Of a stretch of 64,000 nucleotides of DNA, positions 10,980 to 21,908 are shown one piece after another (positions within the stretch are counted from its first letter, which is position 1; every line of letters starts with the position of its first letter). The stretch is from Cyathus striatus (lineage: Eukaryota > Basidiomycota > Agaricomycetes > Agaricales > Nidulariaceae): positions 2,108,001 to 2,172,000 of the forward strand of contig JAOVFP010000010.1 in the NCBI GenBank assembly GCA_025738555.1, given 5' to 3'. The position numbers were made by a program, and so were the translations under genes. Below the pieces are notes generated by a model, which was not told the origin of the DNA, made no database searches, and worked only from the letters and a program-made list of their open reading frames with translations.

Positions 10980-11527
10980 GCCATGTGAGCATGTGTTCTC
11001 CTCTGGAAAAGAAACTATGACAGCACATTGTAACCAGATTTCACCTGAGCTCATGGAAGCACTGCAGATGATGAAATTTACTCTTTGCAGTGGTCAATAA
11101 ATTAATTTTACCACTGGATTAAGCAGGGATGAGGAAATATTCAATCTTGAGAACTCAGTAGATGATGATGATACTACAGTACTCAGTTAAGAACTTGTTT
11201 ATTCAATGTTGACTAGCTACTTTTGTCTTTACACAATTGTATGTGGCTTCACTATGTCATTTTCAGTTTATTGCTTGGGAGCTGATGGCTTAACTGAAGT
11301 TGAGCAGTAACCAATGTGAATGAATCAAGCAAAAATAGCTTTGCTTGGAGCTGAACCACACATCATCCCTGAGCCACTAGAGCTGAGCCAAGCAAAGCAA
11401 AACTGAGCAGTGGCAACACTAACACAAAGGCACTTGCCTAGTGGTTTTGACTTGGTTTCATCTGTATTGACAATCCCAACAGAAAATTCAAGTCACATGC
11501 CACTATGGTCAAAAGCCACCTTGGAAT

Positions 11528-12318
11528 TTAGCCCTTAGGTCATTCCAAAAATGGACAAAATTGGGGATTTTAGTTATCAAGGATGGTCCAAAAGTGCAGA
11601 CAGACATCACACTAAGCCCTGTAGGTCATTCCAACCAGATGGACACTGATGAATGCTGAGTGCTAAGTGCTGAGGGTCTTAGGGTCTTGAGGGTTGAAAT
11701 TAAGATCTAAAGCTGTGTATGGACTAGTGGCTTAGCAGATATAGTAAAGATTATAACTTGAACTGCCTACTTGCTCACCACTGTGTACCAAGACTGCTGG
11801 CTCAGGTCTTAATGTTCTTCAGTTTGCACACCTATCTTCATGTGAAGTGCTAACATTATTGCTACATCCTCCTGAGTCTGTTTCAAAAACTGGATTTAAA
11901 GTACTGCAGGGGAACATGGAGCTCTATCAATTGTTGGACTCTGGATTGGATATGATTAGAAAGGCAATGAGAGCATTCAGAAAGCGAAATGTATAATATC
12001 TATGGTGTAGCAGTATATCTTTACACTACAAGTTATAATATATAGTTTGTTGACTACTTGAAACCCATTCTTATGCTGTCCAGAAGCTCAGAAACACTCA
12101 GAAACCTCTAAAACACCAAGATTTAAAACTGTCCAGACAAAAAAAATGCTCTCAGAGGTTGTTCCTAGTTCTCGGACAAAAATTGAGCTCTAGAAGGTTG
12201 TTCCACATTTTCCAGACAAATACTGAAGAAAAATTGGTATGTTGTTCCAAAAACAGACAAAAATCCGAAAAATCAGGTATTTTTCGGAATGACCTTTACC
12301 ATAATTTTCAGGGGTCCT
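11528..12318. mobile_element. 791-bp non-autonomous element with 8-bp target duplication
   Basis: CTTGGAAT is present at both 11520-11527 and 12319-12326. Copies 2 and 3 of the surrounding segment (about 19147 and 25915) have the uninterrupted site, so the insertion boundaries are well supported. The ends share only a short subterminal inverted motif (GGTCATTCC near 11536 and its complement near 12287). The interior repeats GTTGTTCC and GACAAA motifs. No protein is encoded. The 8-bp duplication suggests a hAT-like or other 8-bp-TSD superfamily. Confidence 0.75.
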
Positions 12319-12639
12319 CTTGGAATGTGATACATTTGGTGTGTCAGGTACAAAGCAAGGTTACATCATTACAGATTAAGATGGGGAGTTTTTGTTAAAT
12401 GAGTGCACTAATATATTATAGTACAAGTTGCTTTTAGGGTTTTCACTCTAGCAGTGTGGTACTTACCAGCTGTACACTAATAAGTTCAATGTACAAAAGC
12501 AAAGCGGTAAACAAGGCACTATAATTAGTCTGGTCAAGTATACTCATATGAAGGGTCTATTACTATCCTGCTATTTCTCAATGGCAACCACTGACATTTT
12601 GCAAAATGTCATTAATGATTCTGTTAAAATTCCATATTA

Positions 12640-13700
12640 CATGCCCATGTGATCCCCAATATGAGTATGATCAACCAGCTACATATACTAATGTGCATTA
12701 TTTAGTTAAAATGTTAGTAAGTACTCAATGCAGAGACTTTCCACCACTAGATTACACCGCACACCTATACCAAATGTGAGAATGATTGAACAGGTATACT
12801 AATGTGCATTATTTACCACTTTCCAAATAGAGTACTCATACAAGATCTTTGTGTGCTGAATTTAAACTTGTGATGATAAGCCACCACTTACTAAACAAAT
12901 AACTACTTCTTTAAAAGCTTTGGTATGGTTAAAACATTACTTTATGTTTCCCTTTGTACTTGATGGGACCTGCCACTACCTTGCATTCAAAATGTCACCA
13001 ATGCTGACACTATGCAAAAAATCATGATCTCCATCTAGACAAGGCATATTACATGTTTATACCAAATTTGAGTATGATTGAACAGGTATACTAACATGTG
13101 TTATTTACCACTTGCCAAATAGAGTACTCATCCAAAATCTTGCTGGTGTGCTGAATTGAAACATGTGGTGATAAGCCACTACTTACTAAACAAATTACTA
13201 CTTCTTTAAAAGCTTTGGTATGGTTAAAACATTACTTTATGTTTCCCTTTGTACTCGATGGGACCTACCACTACCTTACATTCAAGATGTCACCAGTGCT
13301 GACATTATGCAAAAATTCAAGATCTCTGACAAGACATATTACACATTTATACCAAATTTGAGTACAACTGAGCAGGTATACTAATGTGCATTATTTACTG
13401 CTTACCAAATAGAGTACTCATTTAAAATCTTCCTGATGCAGTGAATTGGAATGTGTGGTGTTAAGCCACTACTTAATAAAAAAACAACTTTATTAAAAGG
13501 TTAGGATTGGTTAAAACACTAGCTCCTTTTCCCACTGTCATCAATGCAGAGACCTGCCACCACCTTACATTCAATCACCGCTGACATTACGCAAAATATC
13601 TAACGCATTAATACACGTCCATATCAGATGCGAGTATGATTGAAGGTGTGTACTAACGCACATTATCGACCACTCAGCAAATAGAGCACAAATGCCATAG
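12640..13700. repeat. Satellite array A, about 290-bp period
   Basis: A degenerate unit recurs with CATTATTTACC-like motifs at about 12696, 12807, 13099, 13390 and 13662 (full-unit spacing 272-292 bp). Each full unit carries a GAACAGGTATAC motif, a CTGAATT motif and a GCTGACATTATGC motif in the same order. The same unit builds arrays B and C. Most CG dinucleotides conserved in B and C are TG or CA here. Confidence 0.8.
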
Positions 13701-14326
13701 CACGTTGAAAAATATTATGTACCTCTTGGTCTGAACCGACACATGCCATGCAAGGACATATACAACCAACTCCAACCTTCGGGACGGACTAAAATGATAA
13801 GATTGAAGCTTGATGTAAAAGTTCATTTTTATCTCCAAATATGCCGCCTGCAATATGAGTACGCTCACCAGGTGTGCGAAGGCACCAAGTTTTCCACTTT
13901 GTTTTCATCTGTAAGATTTACGATCCCGATAATCCCGGCTTTATACTCTCTGCTCTATGGCATAGAAGTCACATTGGCGTGATCTGGGGTGGACACTTTG
14001 GTGCATTTGGTACGAGGTGTACCCATTATGTATAGTAGACAAAGCCTTTTATTTTTGTTACAAGCCGGACGTCCATTTATCAGGTGTGGGCGTATATGTA
14101 TCGTTAACTTTAACTTCAAAAGGCAGGGAGGTAAGAAAGCCGAAGTTCAAGTTTTCCTTTAACGTGATTTTAGACTGACAATACAATCGACCTTTGAGGT
14201 GACAATGAGACTATCCAGTATTCAACAAAAAGCACCGATGAAAACTGGGGTATGCTCCAGATGGCGGCACAGAAAATAAGTAAACTGCAATCCAGAAACC
14301 TCGAGGCGACTGAGCGTTTTTTCCCA

Positions 14327-15721
14327 TCAGCAATAACTCCTTGAGACTGAGAGCTCCACAAACGAAAGAACGTTCCAAACACCATAGAGTCGAGACACAA
14401 AGGTGACGTAGCCCAAGACTCGTAAAATTAGTAAAGTTGAAGCAACTATTGACTCGTATCGTGCTTCCTCCATCGGCGATGCTATACCCTCGGAGCGCCC
14501 ATAAGGGATAAGTAGAGTGATGATTTCGGAATCAAAGACCATGGGAAAAATGAAGCCCATCAACATGAAAGAACAGAAGAAGTGATACTTAAGAAGTGTT
14601 AAGCACCACTGTCAATATCAAAAAACGGCATTCACTCGCCGTCACCCCCGGGCCCCGAATCCGAAGAACAAACGAAACCACAAAGATCCAAGAACGTACC
14701 TTAAACACGCCAGCAAGCGTTAACACCAATCCGCTCCCCACACCTACCAAAAACATAGGAGCAATGTTCAAAAGGAACGCAACGGCCACGTTCGACAGTA
14801 GAATCGCAGCGCCTAGTCGGGGGAGCTCATATATCGGTGCCATGCCCTCTGTGAATGGGATAAAAAGGAGGTTAATGCCTGCGCAGACGGGGGCGTAGTA
14901 GTGTAACGATACGAGCGGGCCCATTTTCATGTTGTGCAGGAGAACTTGGATCATTACCAGCCGGGAGGCTTCGAACTGTGATAGTAACGATAAGGTTGGA
15001 TAAGGGAGATACGGTGGGATGGCGTGGTGATGGACGTACGGCAACTGCTGCAGCTTGGATTAAGAATCCTACGAGGTTGAATCTGAGCTCGCCTTGGGAT
15101 GCCAGGGCGACGCCGGAGGAGATCATGAGGACGATAACGAGTAGTTTCTTGTTGGGTTCGTCGATTCGAGTTATCCATGTTATGAGGAGAATTGCGACTG
15201 GTATAAGTGCCTATGAGCGAGGTTAGAACTATGAAGAGGGTCACTGGAAATTCGAAGATGACCTTGAGCATTTGGATATACGAAACGCTAAGATACAAGT
15301 ACGCCGTGTTGCTAAGAATTAAGCTGCCAGAGAACAGTACGCCAATAGGCAGAATACTCGTAACGAACATCTCTTTCGTCATATGCACCTCCTTCGCTCC
15401 ATCGAGGAGCCTAGTCGTGTGTTGAAGGATACGCGTGCCAACAGCTGCGAAGGTCAAGTGCCATGTCACTAGGAAAACGGGGAACTTGAAGTTGAGGGTA
15501 TTGTAGATGTAGATGTTGTAGATGATCACTGCAGACGAGAGCACGATCCAGACGGGTATGATGGTTGCCGCTGAGAGCTTTGGTTTGGTTTTGGTGGAGT
15601 GGGTTGCTGGCGATGGGAGAGGTGATGATGGGGTTACAGTACCAGTGGCAGTGGCAGAGCTTTCGTGCAGCCCTTTGGTAAAATTGTTTTGGTTTTCCAA
15701 GTCTTTGTCGGAGAGGGACAT
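14327..15721 (-). CDS. TPT-family (triose-phosphate/nucleotide-sugar) transporter, C-terminus degraded
   Basis: This is a membrane transporter of the drug/metabolite superfamily, probably in Golgi or ER membranes; the substrate cannot be told. Exons: 15263-15721, 15040-15210, 14700-14975 and a doubtful last exon 14327-14608, with 52-91-nt introns. Exons 1-3 give 302 residues with a Ser/Thr-rich cytosolic N-terminus, hydrophobic segments (IIPVWIVLSSAVIIYN, LVTWHLTFAAVGTRIL, YLYLSVSYIQMLK) and conserved TPT blocks (ITRIDEPNKKL, LVMIQVLLHNMKMGPL, SNVAVAFLLNIAP, GLVLTLAGVFK). A family-typical last exon of the ...GSxITPLQxxGYSIALGG type is not found in one frame. Instead FDSEIITLL appears in one frame and GYSIADGG in another, implying a frameshift. 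The read-through product would be about 395 residues with an atypical C-terminus. It may be a recent pseudogene. Copy 2 is at 21316-21908. Confidence 0.65.
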
Positions 15722-15926
15722 CGTGGTGTTGGTAACGAGTGTGTTGCAAGGCTGGTGGTTATGGGGAGGTAAGAACGCGGAAGCAAATGCAGAACGTGGT
15801 TACTCACAGCGAAAGGGTATAGTTATTACGTTGAACAAGCAATCTCCTCCAGATAGTTTCTAGTTGGAATTGGGGGAGGAGCTTGAGAGGGCACTGGTTG
15901 AGATGGAGAATTGAGGAAGACATAAA

Positions 15927-16633
15927 GGGGAGGTACGAAGTACGACACCTTACACATGTGGAAACTCCGGCCACACGTGTGGCTAGGGAAATTCACACAT
16001 TCCCACGCAAAATTCCACACATTGCTAAGTTAGACCCACACTTTGTTAAGTATAAATAATAATAATAATAATGGGCTGTCACACTACATAACTTAAGTTA
16101 CAACTGCAGTATATACGTCACGTGACATAGGTAAAGGGCAAAAATCTCGGTCTAGATAGTACACAATGCGAGCAATAACAACCCCGCGCCCCTCAAATAT
16201 ATCTTGCTTGATGCCCAAAGAAGCCACAGGAATGACTGACTGCGTCGTCATCAACAGAGTGTTGCTTTCGTCTGTTTCACGCAGTCAGTCATCACCGCCC
16301 TATCCTGTGGCTTCTTTGGGCATTGAGCAAGATATATTTGAGGGGCGCTGGGTTGTTATTGCTCGCATTGCGTACTATTTAGACCGAGATTTTTGCCCTT
16401 TATCTATGTCACGTGACGTACATAGTGCAGTTGTAACTTAAGTTATGTAATATGTAGTGTGACAGCCCATTATTATTATTATTTATACCTAACAAAGTGT
16501 GGGTCTAACTTAGCAACGTGTGGAATTTCGCGTGGGAATGTGTGAATTTCCCTAGCCACACGTGTGGCCGGAACTTCCGCACATGTGGCCGGGGTTTCCA
16601 CATGTGTAAGGTGTCGTTTTTCGTCCGTCCCGA
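15927..16633. mobile_element. 707-bp fold-back element (long inverted-repeat MITE)
   Basis: The flanks carry GACATAAA at 15919-15926 and 16634-16641. The same site in copy 2 of the segment (about 22104-22111) is uninterrupted, so this is an insertion. The element is one long imperfect palindrome: about 320-nt arms, including ACACCTTACACATGTG, CCACACGTGTGGC, TCACGTGACATAG and GCGAGCAATAACAA with their complements in mirror order, around a loop of roughly 35 nt near 16265. No protein is encoded; short ORFs across the arms are symmetrical artefacts. Its transcript would form a long hairpin RNA. Confidence 0.85.
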
Positions 16634-19499
16634 GACATAAAAGGCCGTGGTTGATATGATACAACACGGTGACAGAAATCAATAAATGAAATCAAGGACA
16701 AAAATAACGCTCGGGATCAAGTCAACGTCAATTACGTAAGTTACGTAGTACGACGCCGAGACTCCGATATCTACTTCGAAGCATCTGCAACCTAGTTACA
16801 AGTTGTATGTAGCTTGAGCTTGAACGTTGAACGTCTATGTAGTTCAATCCAGCTTCGCTCCATTTCCACAACACGAACTAAGGTTCAGAGATATATCGAT
16901 AACAAGACTTTCCTTTGCCGTCACGCATTGTTTATTGCAAATGAACTTTCTGACAACATGCCAATGAACTTGATTTTCTCCAGTACTTTTGATAAAGGTC
17001 TGTCAAGTTTCGGGTACGTCTCCGCTCGTACAGCCGTACAGCCGCATTCCCGAATATCTTATGGCATTTAAACATTCGAAGGTAGATACTAAGTAAGAAC
17101 GAACTCAAGATTTTTCCCAGCAGTAAAACTTTATAAAGCGCACTATAGCTCACCTGGATCCATGTGACAATACGCTATTATGTACTTGTAGGTTCCGTTA
17201 AGTGAATTATCGATTTTTTCTTACTCATACCTACTGAGTTTGGGATTGTGGTATAAAATGAAATGCTCACTGCAAATAAAACAATTCATCGTGGTCTATT
17301 TGATAATTATGCACTATGTATGAGGCTATCAGATGTTAAGCTAAAGTTCTACATTTTTACAACAAAATCCATTAAGACTGCAACACGTAACCAGAAGCTA
17401 TAAAAGCTTATACTTCCAGATCAAAGAAGATATTTAATATGAGAATAAGTCAGTGTGGCCTACCTGAATTCCCATTATTCTGGATCTGCACGCTATCGGA
17501 AATTAAATGCATAGGTATTGTGTGTTCGATTCGGGCTGTGTACATGTACCATATGCTATTCTACAGTTGTTGGGTTCTTAACTTTTTGAAATGAAGTTAA
17601 ACCTACTAAACAGTGGTATAATGCTCCCCATGTACAGGTTTAGAAAGTCAACGTGACCTAATAGATCAGCGTGCTGCATATTAAAGGTCTCGGCGACACT
17701 GGCATCGATGGTTTTTATCCTCATAGAAGTTTTTGTTTTCTTCAAAGAGTTTTAGTATCGGAACGAATAAAACCTCCCGAGTCCCAGTATATAGTATGAC
17801 TAGTGCTAGTCAACAGAGATTAACATGGGGTATACCTTCTGCTCTGTATTCATACAGACTTTATATGACTGTGGAATAGTATGTGGCATTGTAGTCTACC
17901 AGAAAACCATTAAACGGTGATTACAATGTATCAAAAGTCTCGATCCTTCTTCTACTTTTGCAAGTCATTGGATTAATATTACTTCAGCAAGCATAGATGT
18001 GTTATGAAGTTAACCAAAGAAGTTCAAACTTCATGAAGGATTTGGACTTTATTTAGACTCTGGGGCATACAAATAACATTTACTGTGAGATGTTAAATGA
18101 CCCACAACAGTCAAACTGATTGAGCATATTATATTGAGAATATGGCGTCTTTAAATTTAAAAATAGCTACCAGGTGAAAATGTTCTTTTATATTTTGCAG
18201 ATGTGTCATTGTTGGTGGTAGGCTCAACTCATGCGCACTATAATGAATTATACAAGCCACCGTGGATCAATCAGACAATTGCTGATTCTCTGTGTGTATT
18301 ATCGTCAAGATCGATATAGTATTTTTAGAAATTTTTATAACTAGGATCATCATTTAGTAAAGCCAAACAATGAAACCAAAGTTTAAGGAACTCTAGGAAA
18401 TTATGCTTATATTTAAGAAGGAAAATACGATAGGTGGATAAGTCAGTGTAATGTACCTGAACTGCCTATAATACGTGTGTGGGCTTCATGTGTTCAATTA
18501 GAGCTATGTGCACATAACAAAATACACCGGTGAGATTCATAATCTCATACTACTCTTTTACTGGGTTTATAAGTTTACGCTGAAGCTGTTTATCAGATAT
18601 TCAAATGAGGCTCCATGTGAATGAGTTTGGAAAGTCACCGTGGCCTAGCAGATTAGCATGTTATGTATCTAAGGGTCTCAGAGGCGATACTGTGAATCGT
18701 TTAGTGCTACTTTTTGAGAGACAGAGTAACTTGATTACGCGGTAGTTCAAAATGGGGAATTTGAATTTGAATCTGCTGATTTCTTCAATGAGTAGTCTAT
18801 TTGGTAAGTAGTAAATAAAGGCGCCTTAGTGTACCTGTTCAATCGTACTCGTATCATAGGTGGTGAACATTCGAATAAATGCCGAGATATTACAACTTTT
18901 TACATAATGTCAGTAGTGGTTTTGAGTATGAGGTGTGTCATTGCGGGTGTCAAGTCTCTACATGGATTACAGTACTAGTTAATTTTAACTGATGATAGTC
19001 AATGTGCTAAAGCATGAATATGAATGAGTAGTTTGATTATGCGGTGGTGATCATAGTGTTTTAGTATACCTTCACTTGGTTTCGTCTGTATTGGCAATCC
19101 TAACAGAAGGTTCAAGTCACGCGCCACTATGGTCAAAAGCTACCTTGGAATGTGATATATAGATGAGACGCTTAGTGCATCTGGTACAAAGCGAGGTTAC
19201 ATCATTATAGAGTAAGTTGGGGAGTTATTTTAAAATGAATGCACTAATATATTATAGTACTAGTTGCTTTTTGGTTTCACGCTAGCAGTGTGTATCGTTT
19301 TACCAACCATACACTAATAAGTTCAATGATGTTATAAAACTTTAGACAAAGCGAAGCAGTAAACATGGCACTCTAATTAGTCTGGTCAAATATATTCGTA
19401 TGAAGGGGTCTATTACTATCCTGCTATTTCTTTAACGTCCACCACTGACATTTTGTAAAATGTCATAAACGATTCTGTTAAAAATGCCATATTGCACGC

Positions 19500-20950
19500 C
19501 TGTGCGATCCCCAATACGAGTATGATCGACCAGCTATACAAACGTGCATTATTTACCACTTACGAAGTAGAGTATTCATCCAGACGCTTTGAGCATGTTG
19601 GACTTCCTGGTGCACTGAATTAAAACGTGTGGTGATACGCCACCACTTATCAAACAAACATTTTTTTAAAAGCTAGTTAAAATGTTAGTAAGTACTCGAT
19701 GCAGAGACTTTCCACTAGATTACATGCACGCCTATACCAAACGCGAGTACGATTGAACAGGTATACTAACGTGCATTATTTACCACTTACCAAATAGAGT
19801 ACTTGTACAAGATCTTCCTCGTGCGCTGAATTGAAACCTGAGGCCTGAGGTGATAGGCCACCACTTACTAAACAAACAAGCTTTGGTATGGTTATAACGT
19901 TAGTTCCTTTTTCCGCTGTCACCGATGCAGACCTACCACCACTTTACATTCAAAATGTCACTAGTGCTGACATTATGCAAAAATCCGTGATTTCTTCCCA
20001 ATGATGGATCACACGTTTATACCAAATGCGAGTACGATTGAACAGGTATACTAACGTGCATTATTTACCACTTTCCAAATAGAGTACTCATACAATATCT
20101 TCCTCGTGCGCTGAATTTAAACTTGTGGTGATAAACCACCACTTACTAAACAAATAACTACTTCTTTAAAAGCTTTAGTATGGTTGAAACATTACTTTAT
20201 GTTTCCCTTTGTACTTGATGGACCTGTCACTACCCTTGCATTCAAAATGTCACCAATGCTGACATTATGCAAAAATTCATGATCTCCATCTACAAGACAA
20301 ATAGCACTACACGCTCATACCAAATGTGAGTATGATTGAACAGGCACACCAACGTGCGTTATTTACTGCTTACCAAATAGAGTACTCATTCAAAATCTTC
20401 TTGGTGCGCTGAATTGAAACGTGCGGTGATAAAGCTACCACTTACTAAACAAATTAGTAGTAATGGTTAAAACATTATTTTATGTTTCCCTTTGTACTCG
20501 ATGGAACCTGCCACCACCTTACATTCGAAATGTCATCAATGCTGACATTATGCAAAAATTCGTGACCTCCATCAAGACATACTACACGTTTATACCAGAT
20601 TTGAGTACGACTGAACAGGTATACTAACGTGCATTATTTACCGCTTACCAAATAGATTACTCATTCAAAATCTTCCTGATGCCCTGAATTGAAACGTGTG
20701 ACGATAAGCCACCACTCAATAAATAAACAACTTCATTAAATACTTAAGATTGGTTAAAACGTTAGTTCCTTTTCCCGCTGCCATCGATGCAGAGACCTGC
20801 CACCACTTTACATTCAAAATTTCACCACTGACATTACACAAAATATCTAACGCATTAATACGCGTCTATACTAGATGCAAGTACGATTGAAGGTGCATAC
20901 TAATGCACATCATTGGCCACTTAGCAAATAGAGCACAAATACCGTAGCAC
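19500..20950. repeat. Satellite array B, about 285-bp period
   Basis: Unit motifs CATTATTTACC/GTTATTTACT recur at about 19547, 19774, 20059, 20358, 20632 and 20910 (full-unit spacing 274-299 bp). CpG sites are largely retained (AATGCGAGTACGATTG, CTAACGTGC), unlike array A. Confidence 0.8.
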
Positions 20951-21315
20951 GTTGAAAATATTATGTACCTCCTGGTTTGAATCGACACATGTTATGTGAG
21001 GATATATATAACCAACTTCAACTTTCAGGACGGACTAAAATGATAAGATTGCCAAAGTTTGATGCAAAAGTTGATTTTTATCTCCAAATATGCCGCCTGC
21101 CGTATGAGTACGCTCACCAGGTATGCGAAGGCACCTAGTTTTACACTGGTTTCATTGTAAGCTTTACGATCTAGATTAGCCCGGCTTTACACTCTCTGCT
21201 CTATGGCATAGATGACACATTGGCGTGATCTGGTGTGGACACTTTGGTGCATCTGGTACAAGGTGTACCCATTGCGTATACTAGACAAAGTGCTAGCTTT
21301 TTATTATTTTTATAA

Positions 21316-21908
21316 GGGACAATAATGAGTAGTTTCTTGTTGGGCTCGTCGATGCGGGTTATCCATGTTATGAGGAGGATTGCGACTAGTATAAATGCCT
21401 ATGAGCGAGGTTAGAACTAAGAAGAGGGTCACTGGAAATTCGAAGATGACCTTGAGCATTTGGATATATGAAACACTAAGATACAAGTACGCTGTGTTGC
21501 TGAGAATCAAGCTGCCAGAGAACAGTACGCCAATAGGCAGAATACTCTTAACGAACATCTCTTTCGTCATATGCACCTCCTTCGCTCCATCGAGGAGCCT
21601 AGTCGTGCGTTGAAGGATACGCGTGCCAACAGCTGCGAAGGTCAAGTGCCATGTCACTAGGAAAACGGGGAACTTGAAGTTGAGGTGTTGTAGATGTAGT
21701 TATTGTAGATGATTACTGCAGACGAGAGGACGATCCAGACGGGTATGATGGTTGCCGCTGAGAGCTTTGGTTTGGTTTTGGTGGAGTGGGTTGCTGGCGA
21801 TGGGAGAGGTGATGATCGGGATACAGTACCAGTGGCGGTGGTGGAGCTTTCATGCAGCCCTTTGGTGAGATTCTCTTGGTTTTCCAAGTCTTTGTCGGAG
21901 AGGGACAT
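21316..21908 (-). pseudogene. Truncated, frameshifted second copy of the TPT transporter gene
   Basis: The start codon at 21906-21908 and N-terminal exon closely match the copy at 15.7 kb (MSLSDKDLENQ, TKPKLSAATIIPVWIV). A one-base deletion near 21685 shifts the frame after IIYNNYIYNT. The rest of exon 1 (TWHLTFAAVGTRIL...SYIQMLK) continues in a second frame, and the first intron is recognisable. Exon 2 stops after DEPNKKLLIIV at about 21316, where the sequence passes directly into satellite flank. Exons 3 and 4 are absent. It cannot encode a working transporter. Confidence 0.85.

Larger units (their letters stand above)
1372..11190 (+). pseudogene. hAT transposase, split by a retrotransposon and carrying TGA stops
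   Basis: This was the DDE-type transposase of the surrounding hAT element. Seen in order are a BED zinc-finger remnant (WEFF...CIFC near 1650-1690, then HYAP...KHL..TH near 1790-1850), the catalytic-core block TTSDLWTDPN...LTAHWI (2330-2400), HNGPTLAKAF and LDNVTNND blocks (2490-2640), CFPHIVNLTCKA (2770-2810), and the C-terminal dimerisation region (ANKLLQLKSG from about 3899, then PIQASAVPCEHVFSSGKET, which continues at 10985 after the gypsy insertion). Frames are separated by probable short introns. In-frame TGA codons at 1819-1821 and 1870-1872 replace residues expected to be Arg, consistent with CGA>TGA. Removing the gypsy element and one GCCAT copy restores an open frame across the insertion site. 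It is non-functional. Confidence 0.85.
400..11421 (+). mobile_element. Autonomous-type hAT DNA transposon, decayed, interrupted by a gypsy element
   Basis: Both termini are visible: TAGTGTTGCCA at 400-410 and its exact reverse complement at 11411-11421. They are flanked by identical 8-bp repeats ACACAAAG (392-399 and 11422-11429), the duplication length of hAT elements. Sites resembling GAGCTGAGC/GCTCAGC are clustered just inside both ends, as in hAT subterminal transposase-binding regions. Without the nested gypsy element (4161-10979 plus its 5-bp duplication) the element is about 4.2 kb, a normal size for an autonomous hAT. The flanks joined across it match the uninterrupted sequence near 25.8 kb. 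The transposase gene is broken, so the copy should be immobile on its own. Confidence 0.93.
11430..19071. repeat. Tandem segment, copy 1 (satellite array, TPT gene, flank)
   Basis: From about 11432 (CTAGTGG...CTTGGTTTC) this stretch is repeated from about 19072 and from about 25838. Copy 1 is the longest: it holds a 791-bp and a 707-bp insertion absent from copy 2, and a complete-length TPT transporter gene. Its non-coding flank 16640-19070 matches 22110-24590 closely and contains no recognisable gene. The part 11430-13570 is strongly depleted in CpG, while 13576 onward is not. Confidence 0.75.

Noticed and set aside
15211..15262. Reading of the TPT exon 1 frame through ...VIFEFPVTLFIVLTSLIG
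   Set aside because: This is a 52-nt intron (GTCATC...CTAAC...ATAG). Splicing gives SYIQMLK followed by ALIPVAILL, the family pattern.
16166..16441. ORF in the fold-back element
   Set aside because: It crosses the palindrome centre and has no domain; it results from arm symmetry.
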